From positions 21,025,357 to 21,089,356 of the forward strand of contig NC_065545.1 of the NCBI RefSeq assembly GCF_932294415.1: a stretch of DNA of 64,000 nt. Reading direction: 5' to 3'. The DNA is from Quercus robur (lineage: Eukaryota; Streptophyta; Magnoliopsida; Fagales; Fagaceae). The notes below the pieces were generated by a model. That model did no database searches. It saw only the letters and a list, made by a program, of their open reading frames with translations, and was not told the origin of the DNA. A program made the translations under genes and the position numbers. This document shows, one piece after another, positions 51,463 through 63,364 of the stretch (the first letter of the stretch is position 1; the number at the start of each line of letters is the position of its first letter).

Positions 51463-51708
51463 TAATTTTAGAACCCCACTCATTCAGATTTCCCTTTGAA
51501 AGCATAATACTATTTGAAGCATATGCAAAGTTTGAAATTCATCATTTAATGGATCACAATAAAAGTTAATAGGAGCAAGGAGTTCCACTAGAAAACAGAG
51601 AGAAATTTAATGCCCAAGGCTAGAGAAGTGTTCACATCTAAAATATATAGTTTGACAGGACACAGAAATTAAAGAGACTAATGGAAATGGCTTTTGAATC
51701 AAATTAAC

Positions 51709-51747
<39 letters not shown>

Positions 51748-51954
51748 CAACAATGCTATCAGTGGATTGTCTGTAATTTTAAATGGAGAAAAAATTGGCA
51801 TGTTTCAATGGAGGTGCTTGAATACTACACGCACACATGAATGTATCTATGTGAATTAGGAAGGTGGTTCAAAACTAATGAACATATTCAAATCCTCTAA
51901 TCTCAAAATTAAAATAGCTCGCAAACTAAAAAAAAAATCAAAATAGCTCAGGCC

Positions 51955-52260
51955 CTTTGAAGCATCGTGTTTGGGCCTAAGGTTTGGGCTTGGGCTTTTA
52001 TTGGCTGAGTTCGAATGGCGGTGGGTAGTGCTTTTAGTTGAATGATGTCGGAGTATGGGGAACGGTGTCGTTTCTCTGGGACTTCAAATGATTTCTTTAT
52101 TGGGCGGGCCCGTTCTCTGTAGTGTCCATCACATCCTTTAATGGGCTAGCTCATGATTTGGTCTATTGGGCCTCCTCTTGTATGATTTGGGACCCAAACC
52201 CATCACCTCTATTATCTCTTGGGCTATTGTTGTTGATGGGCAGGTTCCTTAGGTACCCTT
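51955..52260. promoter_or_regulatory. Site II-like (TGGGCY) motif cluster without a gene
   Basis: About ten TGGGC/GCCCA-type motifs occur in 300 bp (for example GGGCCTAAGG, TTGGGCTTGGGC, GGGCGGGCCCG, TTGGGCCTCC, CTTGGGCT). Such site II elements cluster in plant promoters of growth and ribosomal genes. The stretch is GC-richer than its surroundings. No coding frame follows on either strand. Confidence 0.35.
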
Positions 52261-53563
52261 TTGCCTCTTCTCTATAATATTATTAATCATTATTTACTCC
52301 CCCCTCCTAAAAAAATAAAATAAAAATTGAACCACTTATTTTTTAACTAATATAAGCTAATGAAAATAAATTATCTCAAATGGTCCCTTCATCACGTTGC
52401 AATTCATTTTTATATGGAAGGAAAAAAAAAAAAAAAACTAAATCAATTTGGCAATTAAAAAAGAAAAAAAAAAAAGACGACCCTTGTTTAATTTCATACA
52501 TGTAATAGATATTTAATCAATAAAAAAATAATCATTAAGCATAAATTTGCATTATAATGGTTTTTTTTTTCTTATACTAATTATGGTGTGTTAAGATCCT
52601 CCCTATTTGTTTTCTAAATGAAAAAAAAAAAAAAAAAAAAAAACAATTTTAATGTGAAGATTTATTTTTTCATGAATCTAAATATGAACATGATGCCACA
52701 GAATTTAAATAAATTATGAGTATTGGATAGAATAAGATTTTAAATGTTACAAGACTCACAACACAATGTATACCTTTAAATCAATTATTGGGTTTCAAGA
52801 TGACCTTAAGTATTAGATATTGGTGTTTTTGATTGTTCGAGTCCGTGCGTCCTCGTGTTATTTAGTAAGCTTTTAATGGTGGAAGCCCCTGGCCATGGTT
52901 GGTCCATGACGTGAGAAATCAACTGCATGTAATCATCTAGAAATGCATTAAAAGTCACGCATACAATACTACAAGTTACAAAGTACAAACTGCTATCATG
53001 CACACATAAATAAAACCTCAACCAAGTAAGAATTGACTCAATTGAGACGCACCTAGAATTGGTCACTTTCTTTTTCAAACCTAGCGTAGGCCTTTTTATT
53101 AGTTAACTTGTGAATTGATAGGCCAAGAATGTATTGACTCTTTATGATGAATTAACAAATTAATTAGCCAAGTTAATTAATTAATTCAATTAGCATGTAA
53201 TATGCGTGGTAGCACAAACAAATCACCAATTAACTAAATGCAGCGAAAATTAAATTGACACGGTGATTTGTTTACGAATGGAGAAAACCTACACGGCAAA
53301 AACTCCACCGGGTGATTTTAAAGTCACCACTCTTGAGAATTTACTATTATCACAACAAGCGGTTACAAGTAAAGGAATTCCAATATTTTATACCAACCTA
53401 TAGTTGAACCCTTACCCCAATACCCAATTGAACTTGTTCTATAGTGACAATCTTTCATTTTCAATGCAAGGCTCCTAGTACGTGACTAACAAATTCAATG
53501 TGCGGATCCCAATATGCGGCTTACTTACAATTTAAGAAAGATGTTGGTTGCAAAATTCTTCAG

Positions 53564-53818
53564 TTCATCACACGATGAAGATCACGAAACTCCTTAGTCA
53601 CAAAATCCTACGGTGTACAAACACAGCGGTTTCTTCAAGAGAAAGATGTTCATCACACGATGAAAATCACGAAACTCCTTGGTCACAAAACCCTACGGTG
53701 TACATATACAATAACTTCTTCAAGAGAAAGATGTTCATCACACGATGAAGATCACGAAGTTCCTTGGTCACAAAACCCTACAATGTACAAACACAGTAGC
53801 TTCTTCAAAAGAAATATG
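53564..53818 (+). repeat. Three 85-bp tandem repeats
   Basis: Units start TTCATCACACGATGAA at 53564, 53649 and 53734, each exactly 85 bp, and contain CACGAARYTCCTT, GGTCACAAAAYCCTAC and TTCTTCAA. The surrounding 53200-54250 looks like old retrotransposon sequence, but no protein domain was found. Confidence 0.9.
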
Positions 53819-55446
53819 AACTAGAAAAAATTTTGTCTCCGGTCACAATTTGCATAAACATAACTTTGCTTCACACTCGCGCAACTTTTGATGGCCCTTA
53901 AAATAATCCTTATATATGTTTAGGGTTGTGAGAAAATAAAACCCAAACATATACGCACAGATTTGATGAAAATCAGAGTTGAAAATCTGTTTTTCATAAA
54001 CCTTGATAGAAAGCTTATCTGTCGAGATAGCTATCTAGCATCGGGTTTTAGCAGCTTTTAAATCTCGATAAATACTAGCTGTTGAGCTTTAAAATCCAAC
54101 ACCTCTTCACTTATTTCTTGGACAGACTTACATGGTTTTAACACTTGATTTTGAAACTTTATTTCTTGAAGCATTAAACACATCTTAGATCTACCCAATT
54201 ACGAGTAAAGTGCGTTTTGTCAAAAGATTAGCCAATTCTAATTTGACATATGTTTCTAATATTATATCACATATGTCCTCACACAAATGTAAGGCTCCCC
54301 TATGATCCTATATATCTATGCTTCTTGTATTACTATTTCAATCAAATTTTTAGAGAAACGCCAAATGAACCATAGATATGTAGTTATAATTCTATATGTA
54401 ATAGATTTATCTAAAGCTAATCTGGCAAATTTTCTGAGAAGTTTCATGGTTTAAAATGTCAAACACGTATTGGTGTATCTTTTGCTTGTTCTTTAAGTCA
54501 CTATCTAGCCAATTGAATTTTTAGTAAGATACGTGTATACTATGTAATTAAGCACAACCCTATCTTGTGCTACTCAAAATGGACTCGTGTAAAGTGATCT
54601 AGAACAATTGAGATATGAATTATCAATTTCACTACAAGACCCACATTGGCACTTCTACATTGGAACAAGACAAATATATAACGTATACCAAGCAAAAAGT
54701 TAATTTACAACAACAACAAAAAATTATATTATTTTGGTGCCCCTTTATATCTTTTTCAATTTGTTTTAAGGGAAATCTTCAAGATGAAGATCACTACGTG
54801 CTTGTTAACACATCTAGGCACTTCCAGCTTGAAATATATATATATATATATATATATATCTTACATGCCTTAGTTAGACTACAAATGGCAAGTTTTGCTT
54901 GTAGACTAATAACTTCTACCTTATCCAAGAGATAGAAATTATAATGAAGCCAAAATAAAATAACTGGTAGAAACTGAGAAATATTACTTTTTAATAGACT
55001 AGTACATATATACTTGTTCACTTAGAGAACAAGAACCCCACACATGGTTGGATATCAAGTGCCATAGAGAGTTTGTACATAGAAAATGTAGCTTGAGTCA
55101 CAAGTGATCTGTTAAAAAAAGGAAATGAGAATTTCTGAAATATATATATAGTGAAAGAATTAATTAAAAAGAGTTTAGAGATTTAATAGATAGTACTTTT
55201 GCATCAGCTTTTGGTTTTAGATCCTTCCATAAGAGAAGAGGGTGTGATAAAGATATAGCACCAAGTGGAATTGTGTTTCTTGCATGATTGCCCTGAAAGA
55301 GAATGGGAGATATATTGAGGAAATAGTACTACACAAGTCACCCTTGTCCAAGCAAACCAAACCTTTCTAGTTTATAAACCCCCTCTATTTCTTTCCAACC
55401 TTTCACCTAACGTGAACCAAACCCCACTATTTTTCTTCTTCTCCAA

Positions 55447-56027
55447 ATGGGGTGGTTTAAGTCCCTCCTCTCCCCATTGAAGAAAATCTGGGATCGTCTG
55501 CATTCAAGCAACAGAAATCGTAATTTCCTTTTCTTTTGTGCTCTCATTCATCTTCCTCTCTCAATATCTATTTGGTTTTGCTCTAACTACACCACCAAAA
55601 GATGTCTATATTACAACAAGTGTATTAATTAGTACAACAACAAAAAAATTTAGTGTGATAATAAACATGCTATTGCATCTTGGAAGTTTTTTAACATTCT
55701 CTTCTCATGTTTGTTGGCCAATATTCTGTTCCTGCATTGAAAAATCCAACTCACTAAGAATTGGTTCTCTATTAATTCATGCATATTGTGAATTGGTTTT
55801 GCTTGTAATTCTTTGTCTACATTCAACTTCATGCTCTATATTCAACCTCATAGTCTCATATATTAAAGCATTTCATTTCAATGCCCCACATCTTTTGGTT
55901 TTTTTCAGGCAGAGGAATTTATATCTTGTACAAGGATGTGAAGTCTTGCCCATGCGAAGATGTGCAAGTCCTATGGTCAATACTGGTCGAGTCACATTCA
56001 CATACACCTCCTTTGCCATCAACTTGA
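55447..56027 (+). CDS. Conserved small 63-residue protein
   Basis: Two exons (55447-55519 and 55909-56027) join through a 389-bp GT-AG intron to give 63 residues. The protein starts MGWFKSLLSPLKKIWDRLH, an amphipathic, basic N-terminus. Exon 2 encodes RGIYILYKDVKSCPCEDVQV then LWSILVESHSHTPPLPST. I recall angiosperm proteins of this size with the same MGW...SPLKKLW start and RGIYILYEDVKSCxxEDVHVLWSILVES block, but no name or function. Spacing to a TATA-like TTATAAAC (about 75 bp upstream of the ATG) and a CT-rich leader support a real gene. Gly-2 is present, but myristoylation is only a possibility. Confidence 0.78.
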
Positions 56028-58558
56028 TGAAGCTGTCTTTCTTGCCCTATAGAAAACCATAAAAGAGGACGATTTCACTTCATGTACATATATAAATACT
56101 ACATTATACTCATGAGAAACCCATTTACTTTTTGCTGTTTGGCTGATAATTATGAGCCTTATGTACCTTTTTACACTTTTTGTATATGCTGCTTTTCATA
56201 ATTAAAAGCTTTCTTTTGATAAAGAGGTTTCTTTCTTTATAAAATTTTTCATAATGGTGATATGTAAACTGATCTCATTAGTCCAATCATAATTTGTCAC
56301 AATAGTTAATTATGAAAATGGATGCGAAAGGAATTATATTTTCAGTAGTGTTCAGTTGATAATAATTTTTTTTATTATTTAAAAAAAGCATTTTTTCACA
56401 TGCTCCAAACAACATTTAAAGCAATGACAATTTTTATTTATTTATTTATTTATTTGGAGAGGGTGGTTCGATGTTGTCGGTAATTAAACAATAGGCTTTA
56501 ATTAAATTACTATGGATGGTAATCAGTAGTATTCTTAGACCTTCTAACCACTTTCAGCCCTTTTGTCTATTTTCTTGTCCAATGTCTATACCCAACCTTC
56601 TTTCTTTTTTATTTTTTAAATGGAAAGCAATGAATTAATGAAACAATGAAGAAATGACATGTTGGAAATTTATGTGCTACGAGGTTTCCCATTTTAAAAT
56701 GAAAGCAGAGAGTTTTGCAAGCTCAAGTACAGCAAGTAGAGTGCCATTATAGTCTTGCTCAGGTGAAAAACACCCACTCATATTACTCCTGTTCATTTTT
56801 TGTTCATAAAAAAAAGAAAAAAAAAAAAAGAGAGTTTTATTCTAGAACAACTAATTAATATTGTAGTACTCCTATATCTCATGCCTTTACCTACCATCCA
56901 CATTTATTTGTACGGTAACTTTCATAATTAAGAATGGAGAGCTTGTTGTTGCGGTTCAATTCTTGTGTCAATATATAACTCAAGTATGTATACACACAGA
57001 AATGAAGTTGCTTTTGTTCTACACAATGAGTCATGACCCACATGGTCTTTGCCCAACTCTGATGATGATCATAGAAAAGAAAATATTCAGGATATATATT
57101 ACATGCATGCAGGCAATGTAAGGGGGATTGGGGAATAAAATAACTAATAATTATTGAATGAACCACTTCAATGAAAAAAAAAAAAAAAAAAAGAAAGCAA
57201 GAAAGAAAGAAAAATCATGAATTTGAGAAAGATTCAACTTTGTAATCAAACTTGCTTTGAAGTGATACTTCATTAGTTTATCATTGTCTATAAAGGAAAT
57301 AATTATGGACAGAGTTTTGGTATTAGGACTGCATTATCACTGTATGATTGCTAAAAACTACAGGCATGTTCAATCCTCATACAATTGAGTACATGGGGCA
57401 TTCAACAAATTAATAAATAACTAACATTAATAATTGAGTGTAGGGGGAGGGGCATGTACAAGTACAACTGGGGCACGAAACACCTTTTTATTCCTTTCTG
57501 AGGAAAACGTAATTATCCTAAACGCACCTATTATGACTTTTGAGGCATTGAATAATGTAGAATGACTATGATATTAAAAATAAAGTTTTTCATTTCATTA
57601 TTAGATAATGGCAGGTGACAAAATATATGAGAAGTATTAACCCACTAATACTATCTGTTTGAGGTTTTAAACCTTCACCTTAATTATAGAAGGGAAAAGA
57701 ACAAAAATGCCAATTGGTTGCAAAAGCAAAAACCACTTCTCAAATTAATGCTTTGTTTGGTTGGAGCAAAATGGAGTGATGGAAAGAAAATTTGGAAGAA
57801 TTGATTTTTCATTGACCCCACATTTTTTTTCCTCCCAAATTGGAAGGAAATGAGAGAGAATTAAGAGTTTGTATTAGAATTTAGAGTATTCCTTTTTCTT
57901 TCATTTCTCCTAAAAATCAAAGCTTTAAATGAAAGGAGTCTCCATTCCCTTTCCTTTCTTTTTCCTCTCTACCTCCCTCCCTCCTTCCCTTCAACCCCAA
58001 TTAATTTGTCATACATAGTGTTAATCTTAACTCCACTTTTTTTTTTTTAGAGTCTGTTTGGATACCACTTATTGCTAAAAACTGAAAACTTATTGCTGAA
58101 AATACTGTAACAAAATAATTTTTAAATTTGTAAATAGTACTGTGGGACTTAAATTTACCTAGAAATCTGCGTTTTGCTAAGTTTGGTGGTCCATAAATAG
58201 TGCTGTGGGACCCCAAAAAAATGAAAAACACAGCTTAAATATAATTTCAGTGCTAGGCAAACGCACACTGAGAAGATTTCAACTCCCAATTTGTCATACT
58301 AAATCAAATCTTTTTAAAGTTTATGAAAATAAAAATAAGTTTTAGTTTGACAGAATTGGGAGTCTAATAAATCACTCTTAAATGTAATAATAAATAGGAA
58401 TATTCTTTTTTCTTTCTCTACAACAAAAAAGAATCAACTCAAACTATACAAACAAAACATCATTAAGGGCTAAGTTTCGCACCCAAAAAATATAAACCTA
58501 AAAATAGACTTGACGTACTTGGGTCCAATATTTGCAATTCATAGGAAAAAAGAAAAAT
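56028..58558. other. Intergenic, no gene seen
   Basis: AT-rich DNA with an ATTT short repeat at 56435-56453, A-runs at 56816-56829 and 57173-57192, and a stretch at about 57740-57990 resembling common dispersed plant repeats (GCTTTGTTTGGTTGGAG start, pyrimidine-rich end). A MITE lies at about 58050-58275. No supported gene. Confidence 0.5.
58050..58275. mobile_element. Probable MITE
   Basis: It starts AGAGTCTGTTTGGATACC and ends GGCAAACGCACACTGAG. The two ends are imperfect inverted repeats (TTTGGAT against rc TTTGCCT). The inside has ATTGCTGAAAATACTGTAACAAAA and a TAGTGCTGTGGGACCCC block familiar from dicot MITEs. No target duplication could be fixed. Confidence 0.5.
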
Positions 58559-59440
58559 GAAAACCCTTGTGCGCGCCAAAAGTGAGGCTGTTGGGCTTGA
58601 CCTCACTTGGGCTCATAACTTACTTATAAGACGGGCTTAAAATTTCTTACTTTTGGTCGTTCTTGGCACAGAGACTCAACATAGTTTATTCTTTCTCTTA
58701 CTGAATCACTATTTCTCTCCACTCTCTATTTTTTTATGAACCTCTCAACAACCCTTCTCCTTCCCCAACTTCTCATATTTATAGTTCTAAATTAGTGGAG
58801 AGATCATGATTACTGCCATAGTTAGTGTAATTGAAGGTCCAATATCATCTGTCGTAAGTGGATGTTTAGGTGAGAGTGGAATGTGGCGAATGTGGCCTTG
58901 GAACTTGGTTCCAACTCAAGTGATAATGCTTGGTAGTGATGTTTCCTGGAAACTGCCAAGCATGCTATGGTATGTTCGGGAACTTCACACCAAGCAATGG
59001 TTAGGTGATGAGACTTGGACTTGTAATTTGTGGGGGTTGAGTAGAAAGGGATTGAAAGTGTGGGCCATGTTGCTGGGCCTGAATCCAAGGCCCAATTGGG
59101 TTCGGGAACCTCGGTGCCGTACTTTAGCCCCCCCTTGATTCATGCCCGGCTACTGGGAAGAATCAAGGAACTGAAAAGGCATTCTCGTTTTGGGAGATTA
59201 ACAGGTAGAAACTTGGGCGGTTACGGCATCCCATTAATGCTCTCTCAAAAGACGTGCTATTCCGGGGCGCCAGGTTCAGTTGTCATTATTACCTGACGGT
59301 TCATGAACCGAGGAGACGCGTGTGTCGATTACCATTGGTATTCATAGAGTTTTTCTTTAATCATGCCTATTTATTGCTGATTAAACGTCTCTCTGTCCTC
59401 TTTGACCTCTATAAATAGTTCATTTCAGAACGTTCTTTCA
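58559..59440 (-). repeat. 3' LTR of element 3
   Basis: The proposed ends are TGAAAACCC (58559) and CTTTCA (59440), nearly matching inverted termini. A pyrimidine-rich stretch just right of it (CTTTTTCACTTCCC) would be the polypurine tract on the minus strand. A minus-strand TATAAATATG at about 58774-58783 fits the LTR promoter. The partner LTR is outside the window, so the edges are unconfirmed. Confidence 0.55.
59409..59417 (+). promoter_or_regulatory. TATA box of element 3 antisense gene
   Basis: CTATAAATAG on the plus strand lies near the LTR edge, about 220 bp before the first recognisable coding exon at 59632. It mirrors the TATAAATA box of the antisense gene in element 2. Confidence 0.6.
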
Positions 59441-59631
59441 CTTTTTCACTTCCCTTTTTCTGAGCTTACTCTCTGCCGAGCATTCATTTGAGCGCTTACT
59501 TACCAGTCCAGAGACCCTTCCTTTCTTAGAGCCCAAAGTAAGTTCTCTACCCCTTCCTTTTACTTTAGTTTCTTTCTTCGAGTTTCTTCCTTCAGTTTTA
59601 GGCTTTGAAATAGGTTTCGCTTTTCTTCTAG

Positions 59632-62280
59632 ATACCCCAGCGTCTTTAGCCACCTTTAGGCAAAAGTTTGATATCCCCAATGATGTGGAAGTGGCATACT
59701 GCCATGAGAGAGAAATTGCTCTCCACAAAGGGCACGGTACTACTTTCTTCCCCCTAATGGCGATTCTAGAGGGCGGGGTTAGGTTTCTTGTGGATCCTAT
59801 TTTAGTTAACACACTTAGGTATTATGGGCTGTGCCCCGACCAACTCCTACCCAATTTTTACCGGGTAGTTAGTTGTGTCAGTAGGTTGAACCATACATTT
59901 GATTTGCAATTGGACCACCATGATATAAATCACATGTATAGTCTTTGTGGGAATAAAAATACCAATTATTACTTAAAAACTAGAGATACACGGGTACGGT
60001 TGATATCATGCCTACCTGATTCAAATAGGAATTCTACCGGGGAGTTCATCTGAGTGCGCGGCAATTGGTTTGCCAGAGAAATTCCCTGCCCCCTCTCATG
60101 GCGTGAAGTGGGTTCGTACCGATCTCTAACTTAACCGTCTTTCTACTTGTGGTAGTTTTGTCTATTTGGTCACTAACATTGTATTTCGTTTTCTTGTATG
60201 AATGTATAAATATATATTTTCTTTGCAGAGGGTAAAGTGTTTGTCCTGGATGTCAGGACAATTCATGTCAGGGACCTGAATTTCATTCTCTGGTCCGAGA
60301 TATACGTGCATTTGGACGAACAGCTCCGGGCATCACATATAATCCTCGGGGTTGAATTGGTTTATTCCACTGGCAATCTTTCAAACAGGCGCTTTTGGTT
60401 GATAGCCCCCTTTTGTCACACATAGACATTCGGCACACGAATTTCCTTCCACCGAGGTTTACAGTTGGTGAAGCTAGGGAATTGGGTAGGCGATACACTT
60501 GCTCGGACGAGCTTGCACCTTTGAGGGACGAGTCAGCGGAGTGTGTGTCCCGGCGTTTCCGAGAGCTCGCCCACAAGCCAGTCCAAGAAGAAGTTCTTGT
60601 TCCAGAACCTGCACAGCCCGAGGAACCTGTTGAACCCGAGGCTCCCGTAGAGGAAGCCGAGCAATTTGTTGTTGACATAACTGATCTTTCAGATACTGAG
60701 CCCCTCCTTAGCGAAGACATGGTGACCCGGAGTGCTATGACCATAGACCGTTTCGTGCTCGGTGCGAGGCAAGCCGTGCAGCAGCCACCCTCGTAGAGGA
60801 AGCCGAGCAATTTGTTGTTGACATAACTGATCTTTCAGATACCGAGCCCCTCCTTAGCGAAGACATGGTGACCCGGAGGGCTATGACCATAGACCGTTTC
60901 GTGCTCGGTGCGAGGCAAGCCATGCAGCAGCCACCTTCGTAGAGGAAGCCGAGCAATTTGTTGTTGACATAACTGATCTTTCAGATACCGAGCCCCTCCT
61001 TAGCGAAGACATGGTGACCCGGAGTGCTATGACCATAGACCGTTTCGTGCTCGGTGCGAGGCAAGCCGTGTAGCAGCCACCCTCTTAGACCTAAATTCAG
61101 GCGCCTCCTCCTCCACCTCCTCCTCAAACCGGACGAGTTCGGAAGAGGCAGAGGGTTACCGAGCAAACGTTTACAGGCTCGGGAGATACAGCAGCCCGGA
61201 CTCCTCCCTGACCAACCAGCGGCATTGTCATCCAGGAGCCATAAACCCAAGTCGGGCCGAGTGTAGCATCCTCCTCCCAAGCTGCACAGGCGTGGAAGCC
61301 TAATTTCCTGTTGGACGGCAAGCCACTTCTTGCAAACACTTGTGTGCGAATGTGGGAGAAAGGTGAAGGGGGCCGCATTGCCCAGACTCTGGCGCAGGGC
61401 CTCCTTCTGCCTGATGACGTGCACGCCTTCGAAGAATGGTTGAAGGAGTCCATGGGATGAAGGCTCCAGTGGCATACTGTCGCGGTAACCCTTTACCTAC
61501 TAATTCTTTACTATCCTTTACACATTCATTATATTTCATTTACCTTTCGCTTTATTGTCGTACTGATTTTTATTGCTTTGTTAAGCTGCTCAACTGGCCC
61601 ATATCTTAGATGGTCACGCAAAAGAACTTGCCGAGGAAGCTGACTGGGAGAGGGCTGCAAGGGAGACGGCTATTAAAACAGCTAAGGAGAAAATAAAGGC
61701 GGCTAACATTGCCGAGAAAAAGGCTGCTACCGCGGAGAAGAATAGAGCAATGGCGGAGAAAAGGTCCGCAGAACTCTTGGCTAAGCAGAACGAGACGGAC
61801 GTTAAGCTAGCCGAAACAATTAGTTTGAACACGGCTTAAGCCGAGGAACTTGCCGACCTAAGAGTGGCTTTGGAGGCTTGCAAGGAGAAATGGTACAATG
61901 AAGGGTTCGTTGATGCCGAGAATTCCGCGGAGCCAGTTGTGAATCAAGCTCGAAGGTTGGGTTTTGAGGCTGGGTGGTTTGCTGCTCTGCAGATTTTGGG
62001 TGTCCCTAAGGATTCCCCTCTGAGGGATCCCGGTCAGATTCCCTTCCCGAGCTCAACCGCTACCGCGCAGAACCCCCCAGTGCCCATTGACGAGGAGGAA
62101 ACAGCAAGCATGAAGGAACTGGTGGAATAGATTGATGCACATGCGGAGCTAGATGAAACAGAAGCCATCAGCATCCCCTGTGCTCAAGATCAGCCCGGTG
62201 GGGATCTGCTTTCTCCCGTGGCCGACCAACAGCAAACCGACGCAGCCGATCAGACCGGACCCTCCGTTCCATCAACTTAA
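59632..62280 (+). pseudogene. Antisense gene (aORF) of element 3, decayed
   Basis: Exons are recognisable from 59632 (after CTTCTAG), about 60229 (after TTTGCAG) and about 61587. They encode TPASLATFRQKFDIPNDVEV, REIALHKGHGTTFFPLMAIL, LEGGVRFLVDPILVNTLRYY, FYRVVSCVSRLNHTF and RGNWF, then an acidic Pro/Glu repeat region. A charged coiled coil (AEEADWERAARETAIKTAKE) and a C-terminal LEACKEKWYNEGFVDAE / ARRLGFEAGWFAALQILGV block follow. No start codon is visible. In-frame stops lie at 60051, 61458, 61837 and 62128, and a 146-bp triplication at 60648-61085 shifts the frame. Domain order (folded N-part, variable acidic middle, coiled coil) parallels the intact gene in element 2, though the sequences differ greatly. 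Confidence 0.8.
60648..61085 (+). repeat. 146-bp tandem triplication inside aORF of element 3
   Basis: Three consecutive copies start TAGAGGAAGCCGAGC at 60648, 60794 and 60940, with only a handful of differences. The unit is 146 bp, not a multiple of three, so each added copy shifts the reading frame. It contains GCCGAG, ACCGAG and CTCGG motifs. Confidence 0.92.
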
Positions 62281-62711
62281 TTGCCGAACCGACTCTTCAA
62301 TGCTTTTATTTCTTTTTATTGCCTTCTAATACTATTTCTTTTCCAGTAAATTTGCCTATGTCACCGGGCTGTGGTGACTGAACAATTTATTTATTTCCCG
62401 AGGATGACCCGTATGCAGTTGCCGGGTTTGGCGACGAAACATTGATTCTATTTTTCTGTTAACTTTATTTGGATGATGATTTATTTGTCATGTGCTTGCT
62501 TTGATCATGCTCGTGAATGCTTGGTTATTGCTTTGTTCTGTGTTGTTTCCTTCCCCTATTTTTTGTTGTTGCCACTTATCTTCTTGCATGTATGGTCGGG
62601 GATGATTTGTATGGTGGGATAAATCAAGCCCCCATATATTGGGTGTCTTACATAACACATATTTGCTTTCTTGAGAAGATGAACGGCAAGCTGCCTCATG
62701 TTCTGGCATAA

Positions 62712-63215
62712 GGTTTCCCATGTTCGGTGATGTTGATCGAACTGAGAATGAGATTTCTGTCCTTAGGATTTTTTTATAAGAATAAGGTTTCCACCCACTC
62801 GGTGATATTAATCGAACCGAGAATGAGGTTTCTGTCCTTAGGATTTTTTTTTTATAAGAATAAGGTTTCCACCGGCTCGGTGATATTGATCGAACCGAGA
62901 ATGAGGTTTCTGTCCTTAGGATTTTTTCATAAGAATAAGGTTTCTACCTGCTCGGTGATATTGATCGAATGGAGAATGAGGTTTCTGTCCTTATGATTTT
63001 TTTTATAAGAATAAGGTTTCCACCTGCTCGGTGATATTGATCGAACCGAGAATGAGGTTTCTGTCCTTAGGATTTTTTTATAAGAATAAGGTTTCCACCC
63101 ACTCGGTGATATTGATCAGATCGAGAATGAGGTTTCTGTCCTTAGGATTTTTTCATAAGAATAAGGTCTCCACCTGCTTGGTGATATTGATCAAACCAAG
63201 AATGAGGTTTCCGTC
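62712..63215. repeat. Tandem array with CTCGGT/ACCGAG pairs, element 3
   Basis: Seven units start GGTTTCC (GGTCTCC in the last) at 62712, 62786, 62864, 62939, 63014, 63090 and 63165, spacing 74-78 bp. Most carry CTCGGTGATATTGATCGAAC followed by CGAG, so CTCGGT and ACCGAG form an inverted pair 11 bases apart. They also share GAATGAGGTTTCTGTCCTTA and a T-run. The array lies between integrase and the antisense gene, as in element 2. Confidence 0.93.
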
Positions 63216-63364
63216 TTTAACATAATCCATTAATACTAAATATGCAATTAATTAATACTTACTGCACAATAATGAAATTGAATATAACTGCAATAAGGAA
63301 CTTCATCATTATATTGACTAGAATGGTGTACAGGGTTTAGATTTACGTTTCCGTGCATGAATGT

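Larger units (their letters stand above)
51464..55446. other. Intergenic region, no gene seen before 55447
   Basis: Contents: TA microsatellites (51713-51747 and 54834-54859), A-runs at 52421-52438 and 52621-52643, a GGCCCA/TGGGCT-rich stretch at 51955-52260, and an 85-bp triple tandem repeat at 53564-53818. The last 80 bases before 55447 hold TTATAAAC at about 55373, a likely TATA box for the small gene there. Confidence 0.5.

Noticed and set aside
52806-53078. A 90-codon minus-strand frame
   Set aside because: No recognisable family, no promoter or splice context, and AT-rich surroundings typical of chance frames.
58806-59296. Plus-strand frames of 78-110 codons in the 58.8-59.3 kb region
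   Set aside because: The stretch is the LTR of element 3. The frames have no recognisable domain.
62712-63225. Repetitive frames starting MMLIELRMRFLSLGFFYKNK over the tandem array
   Set aside because: They arise from translating the 75-bp non-coding repeat. The unit length is not kept at a multiple of three.
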